A DNA stretch of 64,000 bases from Dicaeum eximium (taxonomy: Eukaryota; Chordata; Aves; Passeriformes; Dicaeidae). Positions 49,401 to 59,300 of the stretch are shown here, piece by piece. The stretch's first letter is position 1, and every line of letters begins with the position of its first letter. A program made the translations under genes and the position numbers. The notes under the pieces are model-generated. The model did no database searches. It was not told the origin of the DNA and saw only the letters and a program-made list of their open reading frames with translations. The stretch spans positions 100,588-164,587 of the forward strand of contig VWZP01002229.1 in NCBI GenBank assembly GCA_013396995.1, given 5' to 3'.

Positions 49401-52400
49401 ACAAAATGCTCTGTTCCAGTGCCCAGGATGACTCTCCTGTCTCTCTGGAAATAGCTGAAGCCAGTTACCTAGACCAGGGAATGTATTATTGCTGCTTAAA
49501 TAACATGTATGGAAAGGTGACTGCTGAGTTTCATCTGACTGCTCCAGGTGAGCCTCAGTTTACAGTTTTGATTAATAATAATGACAATGACAGTTTCCAT
49601 TCAGAGTTTTATACACAAATTATTTTTTTTTGTTTCCTCCTAGTATTGGAACGTCTCTCAAGTTTTCAGAGTTATGAAGGTAAATATAAAGTGAAGTAGC
49701 ATTGCATGGCATCATGCAGAGGCAGACACACACACAGAGCACTGGCAGTTCTTTGGCACAAGCACATGGTTCTTGCAGGTCACCTGCTGTGTAACTGTAC
49801 TCCAGGAGAAAGGCAGGCATGAAGCTTTGGAATGCTTTCCCTGTGTGTTAACTGGTGTTCAGTGACACCTGGCATGTGGCCTGTGTTGCAGCTAAAGATA
49901 GTGCCTTGCCAGTGGGGTTGTTATTCCTGAACAGCCTGCAGAGATCCAGGCCTTCAGTTGGCATGGTGACTTTTCTTTTCCTTGAAGAATTAAAATTAAG
50001 CATTTATTCCCTTGTGCAAATAAAGACAGAACTTTGAATGTAGCAGTACTGCATAACTTTTAACCAGAGAAATTTAGGTGGAATTAAGGAGTGTTCTAAT
50101 TCTGGCCCTTTCTGTGCAGTGTTTCCTCTGTGTTTTGAAGAGAGGCAATAGTGTACAGAGGCTAAACCAGAGGTAACTGCAAGGGGCAGCTGGAAGGACT
50201 TCCTTGTTGTGTAGCTCTGTTCTCCTATTTATCTTCTTTACTGATGGTCCTTGAAATGTTACGATTAGAGACACTTGAAGTGCAGTTAGAATTTTTTAGT
50301 TTCTCTCAGTGCTTAATTTTTTCCCCCCTTATAAATTTTTTTGCATTTGGATTCCAGTGATCACCTAAAGGGGTGAAATCCAGAGTCTTCCTTGATTTCA
50401 TCTGTAACAGACTTATTTGCTACCCTCTCCTTACGCTCCTGAGCTGCCACCTTTCTCTGTGCTGGCTTTAGATTGCACAGGCAAGCAGCTGCCTCTCCGG
50501 AGCTGCTTGGGGTCCCAGCTCTCAGTAACACAAGTTGTGCTTCCACTGAGCAGTTTTCCCTCCTTTCTGGAGAGATGCATCTGCTGTCCCATGCCCACCC
50601 CTCCCTGTGCCTGCAGAGATTCCTGTTATGTTTTAGGTGTGGAAGAAATCGAATTCATGCAGCTGATGTTCAGAGAAGATCCCCTCAGCTCCAGCTACTT
50701 TGGCGGGACACTGCACGGAGCAATCATGACGGAGGGGCTGCACTTTGGTGAGGGGATGCACCGCAGAGCCTTCCGCAGCCGCGTGCTGCAGGGCCTGGCC
50801 CCCACCTTCGCCCCGGGCCACCCCTGCGTGCTGAAGGTGCACAGCGCCCTCACCTACGGCACCAAGAGCAGCGACGAGCTGCTGCAGAAGAACTACAGTC
50901 TGGCACTGCAGGTGAGCTGCCCCTGGCCTTTGTAAGCCAGAGCTGTGGGCCAGAGCTGTCCTCATATTCAAACAGATGATCTGTTGAATGTCTTGAGCAA
51001 TATTCCCATAGGCATGTCTGTTGTAATACAGGAATGCTATGTCCAAAATACTGCAAGAGAGTATGCAAAGTTATATGCAGCTGAAGCTGAACCCTTGGAA
51101 GGCTTTGGAGAAGTACCAGAGTGAGTATAAATATATATTTTATATACATATATACTTATATATATTGTCCTGTGCCATGGCAACACACTGATTGCTAGGA
51201 CTAAAGAAGAAAGAGGAAACCTGGGAACAGTATTACAGCTCTTCGAGTTTGGTTTAGAGTTGGTAGCTGTTCATTCACTCTCTGAGATCACTGGCCACTT
51301 CTGTCTGTTTCTTACCCCCTTACTGAAGGAATTCTCAGGATTTTATTAGTTTCTATCCCTTGATTTCAGAATCATTCAGATTTTTCTTATTCATCGCCCT
51401 GCTAATAACATCCCCTATGCCACAGTGGAGGAGGAGCTGGTTGGGGAGTTTGTGAAATACTCTGTCAAGGATGGCAAGGAAGTGAATTTCCTGAGAAGAG
51501 ACTCAGAGGCTGGCCAGAAGTGTTGCACCTTTCAGCACTGGGTGTATGAGAAGACTAATGGGAACTTGCTTGTCACTGACCTGCAAGGTGAGTTGTCTGA
51601 GGAGGGGCAATTTTTATCTAGCTGATATTCTTGTAAGAGGGCAGTTTGGAAAAGAAACCCAAATCTTACACTCTTAATGGAAGAGTTGTTCTTTCACATG
51701 TACCTTAGTGAATCAGGATACTCAGTATGAGCCAAATCTGCCTTTTTGTCTCACCACCCAGAGATTAATGAAATGGCTGCTGAGTGAAAGACTTCAGGTG
51801 TTAATGACACCCTAATCCTCCCCTTTTGCTTGTATTTGAATACTCACCAACAGTCACTCAGCAGTGGAATGCTCCACATTTGGGTCCTGGCTAGTTTTTA
51901 AGAAATATATTCCTTCAAAAAGAAGAACAGTAAACAAACACCCTCGTGTTTCCTAAGTGCTACCTCAGCTCCCATGCCATGGATGTGACTCCTCTTCAGT
52001 CCTGCAATGTATTTGGGACAGGGGAAGACAGACCCTTCTTGAAGAAAAACAGAAAAAGCTGGAATCTTAGGAAACATCCTATATGCTTTTACAAGTGAAG
52101 GCGGGAAAAATAGCAACAAGGCATCTAAACAAGATCCCTGAAGTAATTTAAATGGAGGAACAAAATCCTAGCACAGGAAACAAGCTGTGCTGTTGATCAC
52201 CCTGACAGCTGTAAAATAGACAGCTGTAAAATGAGCCTGACTTCTAGAAACGGCTGGTGACACAGAGAACATCCTCTTCTTAACTGGGGTGCTTTAAAAT
52301 GCTTTGGGAAAAAACGTGACAAATAATTAAAATGAAATAGCTGACTCAGTAAATAACATTTAATGCCTCCATATGTGAAGATTGTCCTAGAAATTCCAGA

Positions 52401-55113
52401 GTAAGCTAAGCTCTGTGTTTCCTTGCTGCCTTGCAGGTGTAGGGATGAAGTTAACAGATGTTGGCATAGCAACCCTGGCCAAAGGGTGAGTGAACATGAT
52501 TTCTCAGCAGCATGGTTGTGCTTTACTCATCTGTCTCTGGATGGGGAAGGGTGCACTAGAAATTAATTCTTGCTCTAACTTTAGAAGAAAACAGTTCTTA
52601 TATAAGTATTTTAACATTTTCATGTTCATATTTATGGAAACCTGCCTGTAAAGGAAACACTTTTATTTTGTTCTGAAAGAATGAGGCTGCCCTGTAGACT
52701 GAGCTTTGTTTTTCCTGCATGCCTCCTTTGAAACGGGCTTGTCCAAAGGGCATTTCACAAGTGACATGAAGGGTTCTGGTGGCAGCAGGTAAGGCTCCTG
52801 GTGGTCCCTCAGCTGGAGGAAGGTAGGGCTGAACACAAGGGGCCAGCACTGGCTGCAGCCCAGGGGAAAAGGCAACCTGGAATCCCTCCTGCAGCCAGCA
52901 AAAGTGCCAGAACTTTGGGATATGTATTTGTGACACAAGATTTTATAAAAACTCTTCTCAATTGGATGCTGCATATTGGCCACTTCCCTGATAAACAAGG
53001 ACAATTTTGAAGGGATTTGATGATATCTCTCCCTTTCTCTCTCAAAAGCAGCAGTTCTGAGCCTTAAAGCAAGGTTATTCAGGGCATTTCTAGAGCCTGT
53101 TTTTCAGTGGTATTGCAAAGACTTCAGGTCTTTAGGGGAAACTTAAGAGTATGTGTAAAGATGTAGGCCTGTACTATTCTAACTTTAGTCCACTTCTCTT
53201 AAGTTAATTAAGGCTTCTAGTTATACCACAGGCCAGCAGAGCTGTGGATAGGAGTAGGCAGTGGCTGCTGGACAGGGAAAGGGGATGGGGGTGATAATGT
53301 GCTTTAACTTCATATTCTCCTTTGAGAGTCTCGCAGGAGAAAGAAGATCTGATCGTGTGTTCAGCCTTTATTCTAAATTGGATATCTCACAATATCATCT
53401 AAATTATTAAAAATGTGACTCTAGAATATTCTGGGAGAATCTTGAACATTTGCAGGCTGGCATCCATTCAGTTAGACTGATTTACTCTTGCAGCTGTGGA
53501 TCCAAAGTAAAAGCAGTTGAAATGAATGTACATCATCCTGTTACAAACTAAAAAAGTAATAAATGTTTTATTTAGGCAACACTGTTCTCAGGAATCAAAA
53601 AATTTACAAAAATACTGTAGTGGATGTTGTCCAACTCACTGTAAGAGATGATTCCTATAAAAACACACATTATGTTGGGGAGGAGGAAGTGAGCACACAA
53701 TGCAAGCTGTAGTAAGGATCACCTCAGGCATATAGAAAGGAAAATAATTTGCCTAAAATGTGTGCTGCGGGAGCTGCAGTGCAGTTCTGCCAGGAGAGGG
53801 CGAAGTGGATCTAGGAACAAGGTGGCCAGGGAAGCTTTTTTAATGCGGCTGCAGTGCCGCTGCTGAGCCTTAAAATCAGCTGTTCGAATGGAAACAAAAA
53901 TACTCAGCACCGTGCACGCAGTGTGCATGAGGGCCCAGGATTTATCCAGGAATGGTGCACACAAAGGAGGGAAACTTTGAAACTCTGCTTGGTTCCAGGG
54001 CACTGACAAGTTTAGCTTTACTCCACATGGTAACAAGAGGCATTGGAGAGTTTAAGCCTGAGGGCAAATCCAACATTTCCCCTTCAGACTTAAGGAAGAT
54101 TTGGTTTGGTTTGGTGCTGGATAGAAGAGATTCCCTGGCTGGGGGCAGGTGTGTTTGCCTGTGAAACTCCTGTTCTGTGGGTGTGTCTGGTGCATCCACC
54201 AACACGACACGTATCTGTGAGCTCTTGAGAGCAGTTCAGTAAAGTCTGAAGTCTCTGATTTCCCCAAGGGAGCAAGAGGACCGTTGATGACTGTGCTGGA
54301 CTCCAGGATATAGTCTTGGGGTAACAATGACAGGCCTCTTCAACCTGCCTTGGTTAAACAAACACACAGCTTACTTGGAGAGGAGGGGAAGATCCTCTAG
54401 GCAGCCAGGGGAGGGGAGCACCATAGCATGGAAATTATGTACATGCTTAGATGGAAGCAGCTTCTCGTTCTGAGACACCTTGTGCAACAATCTTGTCTCT
54501 TCATGTGGCCAGCAGAAGTGTTCAGAGAGAATGATGTAGCATGGATTTCATTTGTGTGTTACTGAGAAAGGTAGCCAGCAGATAATTTTATTCCCAACTT
54601 AATGCCGTGAAAGACAGTACCAGGACCCAGCCCACAGAGCTTTACCTCTAATGCTTTGCCCTTTTCTGTCACCACTTGTTACCTGGATCCCCTCACCTCC
54701 CAGTGACCCAGTCTGAGTTTCTGTGGCAGTCAATGCTTCTCAAGCCAGCATGGGTAGAAGAGACTTGCTTCATTTTTTCAGGTTGCTTATGAGTCAGCAG
54801 TCATACTCTGCCTCCCTGTGCTGAAAATGAATCTTGTATTCCCATTTGTTTTTTGTTTTTTTTCCTTTGTTACTACAGATACAAGGGGTTTAAAGGCAAC
54901 TGCTCCTTTTCCTTCATTGAGCAGTTCAGAGCCCTCCACCAGTGCAATAAGTACTGTGAGATGCTGGGGCTGAAATCTCTCCGAACCACTCATCAAAAAC
55001 AGAGGAAAGCAACATCCACTAAAAGCAAAAATCTGCCAAACTCATCAGCAGTAAAGAAAATAGTGCCCAAGAAGGCAAGAGAACCTAGAGACTTCATTTC
55101 TTCAGAGCACTGA
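38946..55113 (+). CDS. ALPK2: ALPK2 alpha-protein kinase 2, 10 coding exons seen, 5' end uncertain
   Basis: ALPK2 is a vertebrate atypical (alpha-family) protein kinase, expressed in heart and other tissues and linked to cardiac development; its substrates are poorly known. Exons: 38946-40417, 43821-46665, 48619-48766, 49420-49547, 49644-49679, 50637-50911, 51032-51120, 51370-51587, 52437-52485, 54879-55113. All phases agree, giving about 1830 residues (human about 2170). The first two exons encode long acidic, Ser-rich, probably disordered sequence. DFSDDDLEYFECSDV in exon 1 is a clear ALPK2 signature. Exons 3-4 form an Ig-like domain (CCQF, TWTKD, DQGMYYCC). Exons 6-10 form the alpha-kinase domain, with VLKVH (ATP-binding Lys), LLVTDLQGVG, LTDVGI, and a zinc-type His/Cys set ending HQCNKYC. 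The N-terminal Ig domain of human ALPK2 was not found. Translation could begin at the in-frame ATG at 39056. Confidence 0.93.
40418..43820. other. ALPK2 intron
   Basis: A 3.4-kb intron between the two large exons. No other gene or transposon was recognised. It contains a short 17-bp tandem repeat (42805-42854). Confidence 0.8.
42805..42854. repeat. Three tandem copies of a 17-bp G-rich unit
   Basis: Unit 'ggggggctgtagccaga' occurs three times head to tail, the third slightly diverged, inside the ALPK2 intron. Confidence 0.8.
43821..46665 (+). CDS. ALPK2: ALPK2 giant coding exon (2845 nt)
   Basis: Starts after a pyrimidine-rich acceptor (CTTTGAAG) in phase 0 and ends at GTAAGA in phase 1. 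It encodes about 948 residues of low-complexity, Ser/Glu/Asn-rich, largely hydrophilic sequence, matching the single huge exon of mammalian ALPK2. The end is Lys-rich (KKKLPPATLSKKPRLEERG), a possible nuclear-localisation-like stretch. Sequence conservation outside short motifs is expected to be low. Confidence 0.93.
46666..48618. other. ALPK2 intron
   Basis: Non-coding intron of about 2 kb. Nothing else recognised. Confidence 0.85.
48619..48766 (+). CDS. ALPK2: ALPK2 exon, first half of Ig-like domain
   Basis: Encodes APRLLKKIQAELFP, then KLCCQFGDIHGDSTITWTKD: first Cys and core Trp of an Ig fold. Acceptor TTTCAAG, donor GTAAGG in phase 2. Confidence 0.94.
49420..49547 (+). CDS. ALPK2: ALPK2 exon, second half of Ig-like domain
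   Basis: Encodes YLDQGMYYCCLNNMYGKVTA, the Asp-x-Gly-x-Tyr-x-Cys end of the Ig fold. Acceptor TTCCAG, donor GTGAGC. Confidence 0.95.
49644..49679 (+). CDS. ALPK2: ALPK2 36-nt microexon, Ig-kinase linker
   Basis: A 36-nt exon after a T-rich acceptor (CTCCTAG), donor GTAAAT, encoding VLERLSSFQSYE. It matches the human linker VLKQLSS in place and is phase 1 on both sides. Confidence 0.88.
50637..50911 (+). CDS. ALPK2: ALPK2 exon, N-lobe of alpha-kinase domain
   Basis: Encodes SYFGGTLHG, LHFGEGMHRRAFRSRV and CVLKVHSALTYGT. The Lys of VLKVH (codon 50834-50836) is the expected ATP-binding lysine. The exon is locally GC-rich compared with its neighbours. Confidence 0.95.
51032..51120 (+). CDS. ALPK2: ALPK2 exon, alpha-kinase domain
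   Basis: An 89-nt exon encoding ECYVQNTAREYAKLYAAEAE and EGFGEVPE. Acceptor AATACAG, donor GTGAGT in phase 2. Confidence 0.94.
51370..51587 (+). CDS. ALPK2: ALPK2 exon, alpha-kinase domain core
   Basis: Encodes IFLIHRPANNIPYATVEEEL, FVKYSVKDGKEVNFLRRD, QKCCTFQHWVYEKT and LLVTDLQG. FQHW supplies a His typical of the alpha-kinase zinc site, and TDLQG is the conserved catalytic-lobe motif. Confidence 0.96.
52437..52485 (+). CDS. ALPK2: ALPK2 49-nt exon, alpha-kinase domain
   Basis: Encodes GVGMKLTDVGIATLAK. The LTD motif lies where other alpha-kinases carry their catalytic TDPQI-type loop. Acceptor CTTGCAG, donor GTGAGT in phase 2. Confidence 0.95.
54879..55113 (+). CDS. ALPK2: ALPK2 last coding exon and stop
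   Basis: Encodes YKGFKGNCSFSFIEQFRALH then QCNKYCEMLGLKSL, whose His/Cys spacing completes the zinc-binding module of alpha-kinases. A Lys/Ser-rich tail follows, ending at the TGA at 55111-55113. Confidence 0.96.
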
Positions 55114-56299
55114 GTCTCACTATCCCACCTTGTGAAACCACTCTTGAGGACATGGAGCAGTGGCATGGATCAGTGACCTGAGGGGATAACTTTAGTATTT
55201 TGCTTTTTGTCATTGTTTTGGAATCATCCTGATGCTGATGCCAGCAACAAAGGAAGGAGCTGATCCTGTGCTCTTGGTGCCTGAGATTTAACACTGGGGC
55301 AAGGTTTTGAAAACAAACTAAGCCATCTCCTGGATTTCCTTACAGGCTTCTGTGGATTGGTATTGGAGAAGAACATCTTCTGTGTGTCTACATCCATGGC
55401 CCTGTGGTTCAGCTGCTATGGAAACATCAATATATTTAAGATGCCAAGTACAAGTTTTGCACAGTGTTGCATATGCATATGCATATGCATGCTGGGTTAC
55501 TTAGAACAAGAAGTCAGGAAAGGTGAAGTTTGGAACACTGATGAATATTAAAGTTATCACTTCCATTACAAATCAGAGCATAGCATCCTTTGAGCCTAAA
55601 TCTTGGACTATTCAGTGGGATTTAGGCTTTTCAGTGCGCTGCTGGTACCTGGCTTTTATTAATCCTTTAGAAGTTCCTACAGATGACACCTATTCTTTAC
55701 AACAGTGTTCAGAAAAATTTCTGTGAGGACATTGTGACTGTTCCCAAAACAGGAGGTTTAGAACATAAGGCAAGGTGCTTGAGCGTGGTGGGATGGGAGC
55801 AAAGCTAAAAGAATTGGATAAATGGTGTTTCAAGTTAGAAGCAATAGATTTTTATCAGAATTTTGGGAAGTGTTATGTCTGAAAAATGTCACAAGCATCT
55901 CAGCTAATTAATATTCCAAATGTATGTTGTAGTTTGGTCCCAAAGTCAGAGATGGAGTTTCACTCTATTGGCTAATTGCCTTCAGTTTTATTGTCCTGCT
56001 CAGTTCAATGAAAATCACAAGCTGACCTCTTAGAGATAAACACAGCCCTACTAATGCCAAGGAAAGCCACATTCCTAATGATGACAGTATAGTGATGATT
56101 TCTTGAGATGTCTTGTGTGCTTTACAATGGGCATCTGGAAATGCATGTGTCAGAGTATGGATTTCTCACATATTCTGGTGCTTTTGCCTCTCAAAGAAGG
56201 AGCAGAGTCATCCTGCTGTGCAAGTACCACAGTTATTTATTCCTCAGCACAGTGGGAAGATGTACTGCCAGAGGTCCCAAACCTTCCTGACCCGTTGCC
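55114..56299 (+). other. ALPK2: ALPK2 3' UTR and downstream spacer
   Basis: Non-coding sequence after the ALPK2 stop. An ATTAAA hexamer at 55547-55552 is a candidate polyadenylation signal about 430 bases downstream. Includes a short (GCATAT)n run at about 55470-55490. Confidence 0.45.
55470..55490. repeat. Short (GCATAT)n simple repeat
   Basis: About three and a half copies of the self-complementary hexamer gcatat in the presumed ALPK2 3' UTR. Confidence 0.8.
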
Positions 56300-56314
56300 T
56301 TGTCTGCCAGGAAC

Positions 56315-56336
56315 TATTTAGTGTGATAATGGCGTT
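56315..56336 (-). ncRNA. MIR122: miR-122-3p (passenger arm)
   Basis: The 22-nt 3' arm beginning AACGCCATT, which pairs with the 5p arm across the loop. Confidence 0.93.
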
Positions 56337-56350
56337 TGATAGACTGGACA

Positions 56351-56372
56351 CAAACACCATTGTCACACTCCA
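56351..56372 (-). ncRNA. MIR122: mature miR-122-5p
   Basis: The 22-nt guide strand on the 5' arm, with seed GGAGTGT at positions 2-8. It appears identical to the known vertebrate sequence. Confidence 0.96.
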
Positions 56373-56387
56373 CAGCTCTGGGAGCAG

Positions 56388-59300
56388 GTCCTTAGCCCAT
56401 GGAAGGAGTGATGGAGGCACACTGCAGACCTCAGCAGAGGGCATTTCAAAGACCTGCAAAACAGACACAAGACTGGGTTTGTGCATATTTATATGTGGCA
56501 CATTGGAGTTCTCACAAGGAGGCAGCACACAAATCCTGGATTGCTTTGAGGTGAATGCTGTGTCTCAGCTAGCTGTGGGAATGTAAAAGCTAAGGGGCTT
56601 TGAGTGCCCCTACAGACAAGGGAGATAGACAGCACCTGAGAAAGTAATCTGTACTGTTCTAGAGACAAATTCCTGAGGAGAGGGATGAGTCATTTCTGCA
56701 AGGGCCTGTGTCTTCCTCTAAGTGGTGGAGTCAGCCCAGAATCAGCACCAGACTTTTATAGCTATGTCAGGAGGAATCACGATGCTGGGGATTACACTTG
56801 ATTTTCATATAATTGTTTTTAGCAGCATTTTTAAGTAGCCCACGTACAAGACAGCCAAGTTGGTCTGTACTCCTGGTCCCACTGCCCCTGTGCTATTCCA
56901 TGATGTTCTTCTGGGACACATCAGCACCTTCACTGCTTCAGGAAATTAAGCTCTAGGATCCATAGCTATGGTGCTCATCGCTGCACAGGTTGGGTGTTTA
57001 GCCTGCTAGCCAAATAAGATTTCTGCACACTCTCAGTGGGTAGAAAACATCCCATAAAGGATTATGTGGACTAAGGAATAGATAAAGAGCACACAAACGT
57101 TGCACAGGGATTTGTAACCTGTGGAAATTCAGTTATATGCCATCATCACGTCTGAATGCTGCAGAGAGGCAGAGAAAACAGAGAAGGAGGAGCACATGGA
57201 AGGGGTGAGGTTAGAATCCAGAGCTGGGGTGAACAGCAGTAGCCTTTACTTTTTGTAAGTATTGAAAATTGAACTTTCTGTCTCAAAAGAGAATCCTCTG
57301 TGGACTGGTTAGAAGCCCCTAGCGAAGGGGTGCAGTTGTCTTTTTGTGCCAAAAGGTGAGAATGGGATGTCTTGCTGTAGTGATTTTCAACTGCCCTCTC
57401 ATTTATTTTTAAGATCAGAAATGCATTCCCATTTTACATACTGGGGAGAATTTGCTCCCTGTGTGTAGTAAACCCAGACTCTCCAATAGTCTTCTGGATC
57501 TGGTTCTGCTTTAGCAACAGAGTGTTAAGGAAGTTAAAGGCTTCAAAAGGCTTATCCTCTGAGAACTCCTCTCTGGGTTTAGCCTTCTCATCAATCCCTT
57601 TTTGTGAAGGGAGCACAGCACTCACAAATCAGCCCACTCAGTTCTACAGTATCAAATGCTGAAGTGCCTGCACAGAGGTGATACCAAGGCACCCAGATGA
57701 GCTGCTGCCCACCTGTACTGACACACCTGAACCACCAGCCTGCTCTTCACAGTGTAACAGGAGTCTCCTTACCCTGTTATCTAACTTTATATCTTACCTG
57801 GATCTTCTTCCCAATTGTAATATAGTTCAACCAGGGTCAGGGCAGACTTAATAGGGCTCTGGGTCGGTTTAATTCTTGATTTACATCTAATCAAACCTCA
57901 GGGAAGGGTTTGTAATAACTCAGTGCCACAAGCTGGCAGTAGAAGCTGGGTTCTGAGTGCCCTTTACTGGTGAACAGAACAGCAGAGAAATGGACCTTCA
58001 GTGACCAGATTAGGCTGTTTCATTTCTCCAATGGGATTATTACAACAGTAATAATCTGGCATTCCCATCCCTGCCACAAAAGCAAGCCTAGAAATGCTTG
58101 GGCATGGCTGACATCCAAGGGATTTTCATGTCCCACAGTTTCTTGTCTGTGTTTTGAGTCTGTAGTGGGACAGAGCTGAGTATTTGAACACACACACAAC
58201 ACAGGCAGATGTGCAGATCCACAGGTCAGGCTCTTGTGCAGTCCCAGCTATGAAGGAGACATCTCTGAAAGAAGCGGACAAGCTGCAGCACACCCCGAGC
58301 ATCACATGGCCCTGAGTATTTGGAATTAATGATGGCAAAGACCCAGTCATGCCGGAGCATTCTGTCAGTAAGGATGCAGCTGTAGCCTCGAGGTCCTTGG
58401 GGCTGGTTTTGGTAAATGTGCCTATGCTGCAGCTGGTGAGAGTGAGAAATGAATGCCAAAGGGTCAGAGGTGCTGTACCTGGCTTTCTAATTCACCTCAG
58501 TGTTGGTGTCTTCCCTTACCTTTCCTCGTACACATTTTACTCAGCTTTCTCTCTGCAGCAGGGGGGAAGGATAAGGCAAGATCCTACTAATGAAACTCCC
58601 TGAGGAAAAGCCTGGAAATCCTGTGCAGAGCAGGAAAACCCAGAAATCCTGGCAGAAGGACTCGACTTCACTGCAGAACACGTAAGGAGAAAGCAAGGCA
58701 GCTGATGCCACTGCAAACAGGCAATTTATAGTCCTTCAGCTATGTGGAAGCTTCCAGCAAATCAATAGGAATATTTCCAAGACAAAATATAGTGCAAAAA
58801 CCAGAAATGGCCACTAGTTCTTAGTACTGCAAGGGAAAAACCCCCAAAATGATGGGAAAGTTACAGGGAGAAAACAAAGCAGAATCATCAGAGAAAAATC
58901 CTCTTTTTGCTTCCCTTCTGCTGGACATCTGTGTAAAGAACATTAGTGGGATATTCCAGTGCAGAGGAGCATTGTGAAAAACAAATGGGTTTTCAAGAGG
59001 CTTTTTCGAGATGGGTCACAGAACCTGTCCTTCCCATAGGGCCAGACCTGGAAGCATTCCTGGTCCCCCGGGAACTCTGTCAGCTTCCCCACCACCCCAT
59101 TTCTTAAAAGCAATAGTCAGGGTGGCTTGCACTGCCCTGAAAAAAGCCTAATCTCTTTTCAAGTGCAGGTAGAGATCCCTAGGTCCAAAACATTAAATCC
59201 TGTTAAATTACACAGTTGAGCCCTGGGCACGTGTGGATATTTTAGTATGCTGAAGTGCTTAGTGTTGGAAATCCACCTGCACTATTTTATTTTTGTTAAT

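Larger units (their letters stand above)
56300..56387 (-). ncRNA. MIR122: mir-122 microRNA precursor hairpin
   Basis: On the minus strand this reads as a hairpin: a lower stem with GAGCTG, the 5p arm beginning TGGAGTGTGACAATGG, a 14-nt loop starting TGTCC and ending CTATCA, then the 3p arm beginning AACGCCATTATCACAC. The two arms pair along their length. Both arms match vertebrate miR-122 as I know it, and the loop differs slightly from human. miR-122 is the dominant liver microRNA of vertebrates, acting on lipid metabolism genes. Position and strand relative to ALPK2 match human (downstream of ALPK2, opposite strand). Precursor limits are approximate. Confidence 0.96.

Noticed and set aside
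50633..51046. 137-residue minus-strand frame opposite the ALPK2 kinase exon
   Set aside because: It is the shadow of a GC-rich coding exon with clear alpha-kinase homology and intact splice sites on the plus strand.
56113..56586. 157-residue plus-strand frame across the mir-122 locus
   Set aside because: It crosses a conserved microRNA hairpin on the other strand, has no homology and no exon signals.
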